Positions 22,938-30,820 of a stretch of 37,824 bases of DNA are shown one piece after another. Source of the DNA: Variovorax sp. dw_308 (GTDB taxonomy: Bacteria > Pseudomonadota > Gammaproteobacteria > Burkholderiales > Burkholderiaceae_C). The translations under genes and the position numbers were made by a program. The notes beneath the pieces were generated by a model that had not been told where the DNA came from, ran no database searches, and saw only the letters and a list, made by a program, of their open reading frames with translations. Each line of letters opens with the position of its first letter. Position 1 is the first letter of the stretch. Where the stretch lies: NCBI RefSeq assembly GCF_019207085.1, contig NZ_JAATOM010000039.1:1-37824 (forward strand), in the 5' to 3' direction.

Positions 22938-25870
22938 GGTTGCGAGTCCATAACGACGCCGGCGCCCTTGTCCACGATGATGCGCTTGTCGATGTCAGGA
23001 TCCTGGAGCAGTTGCGGGTCCGCAGCCAAGCGCGAAGCCAAGCGCAGGTTCTCAAGCTCAGCGTGGCGGTTCTGCGCGCGCACGGTCGCGACATCCAGAA
23101 GGCGATGCTCCATCTTGAAGGATTCGAGCAGGGGATGGCTGCCCGGAAGCGCCTCAATGAAGAGTTGCCCAGTTGGGACGATGATCTCATCTGTTCGACG
23201 CTCCTGATCCTCGATGTGGGCCTCGAGGGTGGCCCTGAGGTCTTTCAGTTTTGCGTCGTCGTGATTCTTCACGGCGAGAGTCCAGGCGTCATCGAACGCC
23301 TCAGCGTCGAAGTCGTCGCTGCCGTCCGGGTCCTTCACGGAGAGGTAGGTGTCAATGAAGTCGGACAGCATGTAGTGCGTGATTGGGCAGTCAGACAGCA
23401 GAGGAAAGATTATGTAGTTGCCCTTGTAGCCAAGTGGATTGTCCAGGTCGGCCACAGAGCTGAGATCCTCCAGCATGCCCCCCACGTCTTTCTCATCCGG
23501 CGGCAGGGTCGGCACGCACGTGTTAGCAATGTCGACGGGCGCCAATTCAACGCCTGCTTCATTGAAAGCTGGCACGTGCCCGATTACTGCGGTGGCGAGA
23601 GGATGCACCTCGCAGCCTTGCTCAACATGCGGACAAAGCACCTTCTGCTTGTAGAGCCGGAAGAATCGCTGATCCGATACTTCGTGCGCCCAAATGGCTT
23701 GCATATAGTAGAAAACGTTCTGCTTGACGTGAATGCGAAGCTGGTCGATTGCGACTTGGCGCGCGTATTGGTTTTGTAGGGCGGCCGAGTAGTCCTTCGT
23801 CGCCTGCCGGAAAATCGACGTCGCGCTGCCGAGCTTCTCCTGCGCATCTGCCAGGGCCTGTTCCGCGTATTTCAGTCGGGTCTCTCCTGCTTTGATATGC
23901 GCCTTGAGCATCTTCTTCACGGGTTCAGACGGATCCACTCCGAGCGTGAAGACATTCAGGATGCCAGGCATCTCGGGAATGGAATCTTCCTCCTCCTGCT
24001 CTGCGACCAATGTTTCGCGCATGCTGTCCCGCGCAGTCAGCTGGGCCTGGACCAATCCCTCCAGCTGCTTGACTAGTGCGGCCTGCGTTTTCCATTGCGT
24101 CTGCAAGACGGTCACGGAGAACTGATCTCCGGCGTACCCTGTAGACAAGTAGTTCAGAGCGGGGCGAAGTGAGTCGTCAAGAAGCACACGGGCGATGATC
24201 CATTGGTATTCGATCAACCAGGCTTCATTGATCTCGTCCGGGGAAGGAACTTCCTGCGCGATCAAGATGACGGGGCGAACGCGATAGAGAAATTCGCGGA
24301 TCTTGTACCGTCGTTGCAACTCATAGAAGAGATAGGTGACCGTGATTTCGTTGTTCGGGTTCGAGATCTCGCCGACAAAAGTCTCCTCCGACTCGAACGA
24401 ATGAGCCGTATCCACCTCCAGGGATCGTTCAAGGCGGTAGTCTTGCGCAGCCTTCAGGGTGGCTTCATGGAAGTCCTTTTTGTTCTGTGTGGATTCGGAG
24501 CCCGTGTTGCCTCCCATTTCTGAGGAGACGTCCATGCTTCCAATTCCAATATTGAACGAGCCGTTGGTGGCGATCTTGAAGTTTGTTGCTGTCGTACTGC
24601 GCTCCATGATGTCCCGTTCGCAACGGGAATCCTCTGAAGACTGGGTAGAGCGGGCCTCTGTTGACTTGTCTGCAGTCCTGCGCGACACGGACTCCTTGAC
24701 TATTCGCTTCTTCGTGTACTTGCGTGTTTCCCCCGGAGCCAGAGGGACGGTGGAGACGAGATCGCCGGCTTGGTAAGGCCCAGGTTCCCAAATCTGCCGG
24801 TAGGTAATGACGAGGCCAAAGTTGTAGGAGTTGGGTGCGAACACATCAAACGCGTAGGGTTCGGATTGGGCCTTCGACAGTGCTTGGAACAGTTGCGCCA
24901 GACGAGCTCCTGGGCCTTGCGGACTCGCAACGATCGAATTCACTGCGTCCAGGGCGTATTGCATTGCAACGAAGTCCGTGCTGTTCGCAATCTGGTCGGC
25001 CCAGCTGATTACCGAGTTTCGCTGATCGTCACTCAGCAGGGGCCATACCGTAACGGCTTGAGGGAACCATGTCTTGACGACGTCCGGCGGCGGAAGGGTC
25101 AGCGTAGCGTTCGGCGCGGTGGTGGAACCCGTGGGATCGGGAACTACCATGCCCGTGATGGCTTTCAAGCCTTCAATGAACTCGCCCAGCTGCGTAAGGT
25201 CAGCGATTTCGCCTGGGTCGGGCATTTCTTGCCCTGCGGCGGCGTAAAGCTTATTCGCGTGATCGTAGAGGTCGCCCGCTAGCTTTTGCAGATTGTTGTC
25301 GAAGGCGTGCATCCATACGCTTCGGAACGCGAGCTGCAGGACGTTGAAATCGTGGAACGCCGTTGCGTCGGCGGGGCCGCCCTGCAGGCCTCGCATCGCC
25401 GCCAGATCGTCCATTACAGCGCCGACGTCGGGCCGATAGTTCAGCAGTTGCCGTACCTGCGTGATCGCGCCGGTCGCCAAGGACGAGATGATCGACTTGT
25501 CTCCGTCAGGAATGTCGCTCTGGGTGGAGAGCCAGTATTGCAGACGCGGTACGAAATCGTAGAGTCCGACGAGCACTCCGCCAAAGTCCGAGATCGTCGC
25601 CGTCCCGCCCGCTCCTCCGGGCTTGACACCGGATTGGATACCGATGATTTGGTCGAGAATGCCGGTTTGGTTTGCATCCCGCAAGGTCGCCAGCAACGCC
25701 GGATCCGAGACCAAGCTCTGCAAACGTTTCAGTTGAGCGACGAGCCCGGCAATCTCGACGAGATTGTCCAATGCCGGCTGCAAATCCCGGATCTGCTCTT
25801 TTAAGCTGCTTTCGATGTTCTTCGAAAGGTCGGACGGCGGCGCTGCCGGACTGCTGATGGGCGGTGGCAT
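22934..25870 (-). CDS. Large conserved-looking protein of unknown function (978 aa)
   Basis: The start is ATG 25870 behind GAGGAG; the frame is open further upstream but only through the neighbouring gene. The N-terminal third is helical with a Gly/Thr linker. In the middle, LAPGETRKYTKKR precedes a long Ser/Thr/Glu-rich stretch and a helical segment (YELQRRYKIREFLYRVRPVI). A coiled coil follows around RLKYAEQALADAQEKLGSA. The C-terminal part has QLFIEALPGSHPLLESFKM and ends in a DPDIDKRIIVDKG strand. The ALPGSHPLLE segment recalls phage-structural or assembly-type proteins, but I cannot name a family. No signal peptide is seen, so it is probably cytoplasmic and may multimerise. It lies 10 bp after the transthyretin-like gene, in one operon. 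Confidence 0.85.
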   Translation of the reverse strand: MPPPISSPAAPPSDLSKNIESSLKEQIRDLQPALDNLVEIAGLVAQLKRLQSLVSDPALLATLRDANQTGILDQIIGIQSGVKPGGAGGTATISDFGGVLVGLYDFVPRLQYWLSTQSDIPDGDKSIISSLATGAITQVRQLLNYRPDVGAVMDDLAAMRGLQGGPADATAFHDFNVLQLAFRSVWMHAFDNNLQKLAGDLYDHANKLYAAAGQEMPDPGEIADLTQLGEFIEGLKAITGMVVPDPTGSTTAPNATLTLPPPDVVKTWFPQAVTVWPLLSDDQRNSVISWADQIANSTDFVAMQYALDAVNSIVASPQGPGARLAQLFQALSKAQSEPYAFDVFAPNSYNFGLVITYRQIWEPGPYQAGDLVSTVPLAPGETRKYTKKRIVKESVSRRTADKSTEARSTQSSEDSRCERDIMERSTTATNFKIATNGSFNIGIGSMDVSSEMGGNTGSESTQNKKDFHEATLKAAQDYRLERSLEVDTAHSFESEETFVGEISNPNNEITVTYLFYELQRRYKIREFLYRVRPVILIAQEVPSPDEINEAWLIEYQWIIARVLLDDSLRPALNYLSTGYAGDQFSVTVLQTQWKTQAALVKQLEGLVQAQLTARDSMRETLVAEQEEEDSIPEMPGILNVFTLGVDPSEPVKKMLKAHIKAGETRLKYAEQALADAQEKLGSATSIFRQATKDYSAALQNQYARQVAIDQLRIHVKQNVFYYMQAIWAHEVSDQRFFRLYKQKVLCPHVEQGCEVHPLATAVIGHVPAFNEAGVELAPVDIANTCVPTLPPDEKDVGGMLEDLSSVADLDNPLGYKGNYIIFPLLSDCPITHYMLSDFIDTYLSVKDPDGSDDFDAEAFDDAWTLAVKNHDDAKLKDLRATLEAHIEDQERRTDEIIVPTGQLFIEALPGSHPLLESFKMEHRLLDVATVRAQNRHAELENLRLASRLAADPQLLQDPDIDKRIIVDKGAGVVMDSQP

Positions 25871-25880
25871 GTGACGCTCC

Positions 25881-27080
25881 TCATACCTTTTTGTGGAGGA
25901 ATTCAGTCGAAATGAGTGGAGCTTTGTTGGCCGTCTTGGGGGCCTTTGTGCGCTTGGCCAAGGGCTTATCCGAATCTTCCTGCGACTTCGCCGATGCAGA
26001 TGCGCTCGCGGGCGGCGGTGGCATAAGGTAGCGCCGCCGAAGTTCATCCGGTGTGGGATTGTTCAGCCCGCGTTTCTTGACGAGATCAGTGCCAGACATC
26101 CGCGCCCGGACCAGCTTGGTGAGTGCTTCGGATGTGATGCGCGGGCCCTTGGCAACAGGTTCACCGTCAGGCGCGACGTCGACCTCGACGGCGAAAGCTG
26201 AGCCATAGGCCTCGCCTTCGGAGTCAGCATTGGAAGGGGGTGGCGTGGTGGACCCTTGCTTCCGAGGGCTCAGTCCGCTTGCCTTGAGTTCGTCGGCTGT
26301 GAGCCAGACGCGAATGACCGGCGGCGTCGTTCGATTCTTTAGTCGGGTGAGGCCTTCCTGGACGGCCTGAACTTGGGTGGGGGCAAGTTTTGTGGCCAGC
26401 TCACCTCTGTTGGCCAGAAGCAGCGTGTTGTTCTGAAAGAAGTTTGACGCTCCTTCGCCGCGATCGCGCAGATGCAGCGGAATGGCAGAGAGGTTCTTCG
26501 TTGCCTCCTTGGCACGGTCTCGACTTTCCTTTGCCGCGTTGAGTTGCCTCAGGATCCGATTCTGGAATCGATCCGTCAGGTAAGCAGGTACGTTCCAAGC
26601 GTTCTCAATTGAGTCCCCTAGACGTTCGCCTTGCACGTTGTTGGTTGGCTTCGCACAGGCGCCTATCCCGAAGCGATCGAGTTGACTCTGAAGCAGGCGG
26701 ATGACAAATGCTTCTTCGGCGCCGGCGTCATTGCGCGCGATTTGTGTGCAGCAGAGGAGTCGGGCTTCAGGAGGTGCTGGAACGGGTCTTTCGGGATCCT
26801 GTACATCCTCCGGAGCAAAGACGGCGACCATGAGGTTCGGGCGTGCTTCATTTCCCTGGAATTCCAAGTCTTCCCGGTTGATGACGAAGCTTCCTCGTTC
26901 GTCGGTCAACACCGAGCCTAGCCGCCGTCCCATTTTCTGTATCAGCGCGACATTGGGCGGCGACTCGCGACCTTCCGCATCAAACGGCCCGGCATGGCGC
27001 GAGTCGAAGGCGGCCACGAGAAGGTTCGGGACGCCGACGTTGGTCTCTTTGACCAATACGTACCCAAAGAGCTGCTTCAT
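25881..27080 (-). CDS. Protein with N-terminal transthyretin-like beta-sandwich domain
   Basis: 399 residues from ATG 27080, with GGAGAACG upstream. Residues about 1-90 (FGYVLVKETNVGVPNLLVAA, then RLGSVLTDERGSFVI, then PNLMVAVFAPED) fit a carboxypeptidase-regulatory or transthyretin-like fold. The middle is helical with charged repeats (RILRQLNAAKESRDRAKEA). The C-terminal part is Pro/Ser/Ala/Lys-rich and looks disordered, ending LAKRTKAPKTANKAPLI. No signal peptide is seen. Such beta-sandwich domains often mediate assembly or surface binding. It is the first gene of the operon with the 978-aa protein and is divergent from the His/Cys-pair gene at 27388. Confidence 0.8.
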   Translation of the reverse strand: MKQLFGYVLVKETNVGVPNLLVAAFDSRHAGPFDAEGRESPPNVALIQKMGRRLGSVLTDERGSFVINREDLEFQGNEARPNLMVAVFAPEDVQDPERPVPAPPEARLLCCTQIARNDAGAEEAFVIRLLQSQLDRFGIGACAKPTNNVQGERLGDSIENAWNVPAYLTDRFQNRILRQLNAAKESRDRAKEATKNLSAIPLHLRDRGEGASNFFQNNTLLLANRGELATKLAPTQVQAVQEGLTRLKNRTTPPVIRVWLTADELKASGLSPRKQGSTTPPPSNADSEGEAYGSAFAVEVDVAPDGEPVAKGPRITSEALTKLVRARMSGTDLVKKRGLNNPTPDELRRRYLMPPPPASASASAKSQEDSDKPLAKRTKAPKTANKAPLISTEFLHKKV

Positions 27081-27387
27081 GACGTTCTCCAGGAGATGGC
27101 TGATCCGCCCTGAATTGGTGCGCAGCTTGAGCGATGCGGTTCCGCGGCATTTTCGACGGTTTTTGTGCTTGCGTGTGCGGTTCTACATGGGTCCAACTGC
27201 GAAACAGATTGCTTCGGCGGCATATAGCGCTACCGTGTGCGACGCTTTCTCTCGGTTAGATTAGCACTTTGAAGGCGCAGAATGACGCTCTCCCGCCTTC
27301 ACGAGAGGCTTGCAACGTCGACGCGCGACCGCGGTGTGTCGTGGTTCGTCCCATGTGCCAGCTCTGCGATGCGATAGAGTAACTCAA
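27081..27387. other. Divergent intergenic region
   Basis: 307 bp between two divergent genes; promoters for both must lie here. I cannot identify convincing -35/-10 pairs or an operator. The sequence is slightly less GC-rich near 27200-27270. Confidence 0.4.
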
Positions 27388-28281
27388 ATGAGCGACAACG
27401 ACGTTCGTGGAATCTCGCCTGACAAGCGCTCGACTTCTTTGCATGACAGAGGGGTTGTGACAAAGGCGCCCGCAAAGAAGGCAGCGAAGAAGACTGCGGC
27501 GAAATCTGCCACGCCTTCAACGCGAGCTCCAGTCCGACCGCACGAACTCGACGTGCTTGGTATGTACCGAAGCTATTGGGCGGGTCGCTCAAACACGGAG
27601 AAGTTTCAAGCTGCACTACCGCGCGAGGAGCGGATCAGGCGCGGTATCAAGCATCTGGACAGGGAGTGGTACCCCGACACCGAAGATTTTCACAGGGTTG
27701 AAGCCGCTGGGAAAGCCAAACAAAGCGTGGTCAAGAGGATGGCGACACCAGAGGCATTGGTCGGCATGCTCGGTGAGATCGGCAGCAAGAATCCGGGCAC
27801 TGTCTCAAGAGTGAACATTTTCGCCCATGGCAACAACGAAGGCGATTTTGCGCTATCAGGGAGAGTTAGTGAGAACAACGTTCTGTGGAGTGAGGCGGAT
27901 CTGCAGGGCGCGGCATTTGCAGAAAAGTTCTTTGCCGAGGCGAATGATCCGTTGACTGTGTACTGGGGAACGGGCAAGAGCGGGCACTCGCTCGCGGAGG
28001 CGCGACAGGCTTTCTCAAAAGATGGGGTGGTCGTTGTCTACGCTTGCCACTCCGCTATCAACTCGGTGGATTTGGTGCGCTTGTCGGGCGCCTTAGGAGT
28101 TCCTGTGGCGGGTTTCAATAAGGAACTGGTCTTCAAGGTCGATCAGACGAAGAGTGGGGACCTCTCCATTGAACTCGGAATCGACGGAGTTCCCGAAAGC
28201 TTCGAAAGAGATTTTCACCAACTTGATCGGTACCTGAAGGTCGTCCGGGCGGCTCCGGCCTCGAAGGGTCTTTCCAGGTAG
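27388..28281 (+). CDS. Putative clan CD-like His/Cys protein with a Lys/Ala-rich N-terminus
   Basis: 297 residues from ATG 27388. Residues 27-50 are Lys/Ala-rich (AKKAAKKTAAKSA), like histone H1-type tails. The C-terminal domain has a strand ending in H147 (VNIFAHGN) followed by GDFALSG, and a later strand ending in C220 (GVVVVYACHSA). The HG and ACxS pair with the strand-loop layout matches caspase-like clan CD folds, including CHAT and DUF4347-type domains. If real, H147 and C220 would form a catalytic dyad. No signal peptide is seen. It is divergent from the 978-aa operon and could process its products. The fold is my inference from motifs. Confidence 0.6.
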   Translation: MSDNDVRGISPDKRSTSLHDRGVVTKAPAKKAAKKTAAKSATPSTRAPVRPHELDVLGMYRSYWAGRSNTEKFQAALPREERIRRGIKHLDREWYPDTEDFHRVEAAGKAKQSVVKRMATPEALVGMLGEIGSKNPGTVSRVNIFAHGNNEGDFALSGRVSENNVLWSEADLQGAAFAEKFFAEANDPLTVYWGTGKSGHSLAEARQAFSKDGVVVVYACHSAINSVDLVRLSGALGVPVAGFNKELVFKVDQTKSGDLSIELGIDGVPESFERDFHQLDRYLKVVRAAPASKGLSR

Positions 28282-28376
28282 TTGTCGCCGCCGTTAAATG
28301 GTTGGCCTTGGCGCCAGTGCTTGGCTGGACGATAGCGTCAGGCGCGCAATTGCTTGGCGGCCTCAAAAGTGAAGTG

Positions 28377-28804
28377 GTGCGCCGCCGGGAGACCTGCAAG
28401 GAGTAGAAGGGTGCAAGTCCCTGATAAAGACGTAGCGAATCATGTCGTCCCCGAGTCATGCGTGGTGCACCGCGAGGTGCAACGCGAAGCGTTGACAGGG
28501 GAATCCATAGGCCAGCCATTGAGCCGCGATAGGTTTTTTAGTTTCGGGTGCCGACACTGTCACTTCGGTGGAAGAAAACGTCGGCGGGCGCGTCATCGCG
28601 AGTGCTCGTCGGACCCGGCGTGGTCGAAGACACTGGCATGTGCACACGCACCTTTTACGGGAACCGGGAGATCTCGGGTTTGACCAGCCGTCATATCGGG
28701 CTGGCCCGCATCGGAAAGGCGAGGAGCCGTAGCCGATGTACGGCCCCGAGAATTCAGACTCGGCCATAGTAGCTGTGAAGCCCACGAACAAACCCGGGAA
28801 GCGA
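28377..28804 (+). ncRNA. Group II intron, 5' remnant
   Basis: The segment opens with GTGCGCC, a typical group II 5' end, and has the conserved domain I element GGGTGCAAGTCCCT at about 28410-28423. A structured-looking 300-base region follows and then the start of an intron-encoded protein at 28736. Homology stops near 28804. The rest of the reverse transcriptase and domains V and VI are absent, so the ribozyme cannot splice. Confidence 0.75.
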
Positions 28805-28828
28805 TTCAAATGCCTTCGCACCGTATGA
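28736..28828 (+). pseudogene. ltrA: N-terminus of a group II intron reverse transcriptase/maturase
   Basis: ATG 28736 gives MYGPENSDSAIVAVKPTNKP, which strongly resembles the opening of bacterial group II intron-encoded proteins. After PGKR the sequence diverges and stops at 28826-28828. Only about 23 of the expected 400-plus residues remain. The upstream intron RNA elements support the call. Confidence 0.75.
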
Positions 28829-28839
28829 CATTTGGAGTC

Positions 28840-30222
28840 CTACAGGCCCGCTGACACGAGCCCGAGCCGCATCCATTGTTTCCATGTGGTGGCGGAGGGC
28901 GACTCTTGTCTGGATGACCAGACCATTCCGTCCTGGCCCACTGCGAACACCTGCAACGAGCCGTCCGCGTTTCTGCCGACCGCGGGAGCGCTTTTTACGA
29001 CGCCACCGAGCGATTTCCAGTCATCCCATGACCCATTGGGCTGGGCCTGCCGTCTGGTCCAGACGGCCTGATCATTCACCCCAACGACGAACACGCTCAG
29101 CGTGCCGTCCTGGTTTATGTTCATGGCGGGGTCGAACTTGTGTGTTCCCGGGGTTGGAGCCTCATTGGACCAACCCCCATTCGGCGCAACCTGCCATGCG
29201 TGAGATAGCGTACCGTCCATGCGGCTGGCGAACACCTCCAGGCGTTGATCCAGGTTCCTCATGACAGCGGGTACGCCAGTGAAGGGCCCCTGCGACAAGG
29301 CCTGCCACTGTGTGAAGTCACCATCAGAACCCGTTTGCCAAGCGTGCATCAAGGCGCCGTTCGTGCTGACGCCGAAAATCTCCAATCGCCCATCGGCATT
29401 GCTTGCCATCACGGGCACAGCCTTAAACTTTTCGCTTCCAAGTTGCTGCCATTGGCTCCACACCCCGTTTTGCTCCTGCGAAGTCCAGAGGTAACCGGCA
29501 GCATCGATTGCTGCGACTACAAGCTGATCGTCCGGCGACACGCCAGCTGCCACGCCAGAGGGAGCAAATCGCCTCTGGCTAATAGTAGTCCAGTCGCCCC
29601 AATTCACGTTTGGGGCGAGTTGCGCACTGCGTGTGATAAGACCCGACCGTGAAGCGACAAGCACCTCGAGACGCCCATCCAATCGCATGACCATCACTGG
29701 GAACCCTGCCGCACTGACGCTTCCTGGAAACGGATAAGAGGAGGGCTGGAAAAGGCCAGCGCCGCCGCTTTGCCAGTTATGTGCGATGCGTCCCGCTTGA
29801 TCAATGCCCAACAGCTCCAGTCTGCCATCGGCGTTGGGCGCAACCGACCTTCCCACGTAGCCGGGCAGGCTTGCGCCTTTGAGCCCGAAGACGGCAGAAA
29901 CGGGAAGGCAGACCCCGCCTTGCATTCCCGAGCCAGGCGGGCAGTTCGGATCGGCCGGGCCGGGAACAATGCACTCCGTGCACCAGTTATTCGATGCCAA
30001 TGAAACGCAGTTTGCATAGGCGTTGCGGTCGCCGGTAACTCCGGCGATCGCACAGTGGCTGATTACAAACCAACAGGCGAATCCCTTCCCATGCGAGCAT
30101 TCGGCCACGGCCTGCGACGAAATGAGGAATGAGGCCAAGCAGAACAGCACCGATCTGGCCATCGACAACGGTTTTCCAATCATTGACGCCAAGTTGCCTT
30201 GGGGCGTGGAGATCCGATTCAT
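28840..30222 (-). CDS. Exported seven-repeat PLL-type beta-propeller lectin
   Basis: 460 residues from ATG 30222 with GGAGAAGATC upstream. An N-terminal signal region (MARSVLFCLASFLISSQAVA) is followed by a Cys-rich segment (about residues 42-100). Seven repeats then follow, of the type NADGRLE-F-V-x-G-x-W-x-QT...W-x-W: NADGRLELLGIDQ, RLDGRLEVLVASR, SPDDQLVVAAIDA, NADGRLEIFGVST, NLDQRLEVFASRM, NQDGTLSVFVVGV and NADGSLQVFAVGQ. Seven blades are what PLL-family lectins of Photorhabdus use to bind fucose-type glycans. The Cys-rich piece could anchor or cross-link the protein. It is divergent from a second propeller protein at 30821. Confidence 0.88.
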   Translation of the reverse strand: MNRISTPQGNLASMIGKPLSMARSVLFCLASFLISSQAVAECSHGKGFACWFVISHCAIAGVTGDRNAYANCVSLASNNWCTECIVPGPADPNCPPGSGMQGGVCLPVSAVFGLKGASLPGYVGRSVAPNADGRLELLGIDQAGRIAHNWQSGGAGLFQPSSYPFPGSVSAAGFPVMVMRLDGRLEVLVASRSGLITRSAQLAPNVNWGDWTTISQRRFAPSGVAAGVSPDDQLVVAAIDAAGYLWTSQEQNGVWSQWQQLGSEKFKAVPVMASNADGRLEIFGVSTNGALMHAWQTGSDGDFTQWQALSQGPFTGVPAVMRNLDQRLEVFASRMDGTLSHAWQVAPNGGWSNEAPTPGTHKFDPAMNINQDGTLSVFVVGVNDQAVWTRRQAQPNGSWDDWKSLGGVVKSAPAVGRNADGSLQVFAVGQDGMVWSSRQESPSATTWKQWMRLGLVSAGL

Positions 30223-30820
30223 GATCTTCTCCTTGTCAGCGTTTGAACCGCGGCCCGAGAATGGCACCGCAGATTACTGTCATCCAGGCTTGGCTGTCGT
30301 CATTCATTCTGGGCTTGCTGCTGGCGCACTTTTTCGCTAATAAATCGGGGCCAACATGCGAAACATGCTCTGTTCGAGCCCACGTGCCCGGACTTGGCGG
30401 CCATTCCAGATTTCAGCAAGGCGGCGACTGCCCAAGTCAACAGGATGCGTGCAGCGTTTCGGCGACCCCTACGACCTTGAGCTCGAGAGCCAATCACAAT
30501 CGACTTGAGGGAGGTCTGTCGGTTCTGTCGCGGTAACGGCGCGAAGCCTAGTAGAGTCAAGCTGCCGCCAAGTCTCCGAGCAAAAATGTACGACCTCGTA
30601 CGCGTCGACAGCTGATGTCTGCAACGGGCACGAGTCGAAGGTGTAGCGCTGGCGCTGATCGAATCACTGCTCTCACGCACCAGGAAGGGTCGCGATGCGT
30701 TTTGCTGCCTTGCTCAGGAAGGGAAACACTCAGCGCGTACCGCCTTCGCATGATTTTCAAAGCCCCGAAATTCCTATACGCTTTGTTCGCGGCTGCTTCC
30801 GGCACACGGAGGGGAAAACA
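30223..30820. other. Divergent intergenic region between two lectin-like genes
   Basis: About 600 bp. A 91-codon plus-strand frame (30261-30536) begins MAPQITVIQAWLSSFILGLL, which would give a short membrane segment. It has no clear ribosome site and its second half is unconvincing, so it is not called a gene. Promoters for both flanking genes must lie here but are not identifiable by eye. Confidence 0.4.

Noticed and set aside
22418..23779. A 453-codon plus-strand frame opposite the end of the 978-aa gene
   Set aside because: No motif or ribosome site; the minus-strand gene is in a tight operon and has plausible protein composition.
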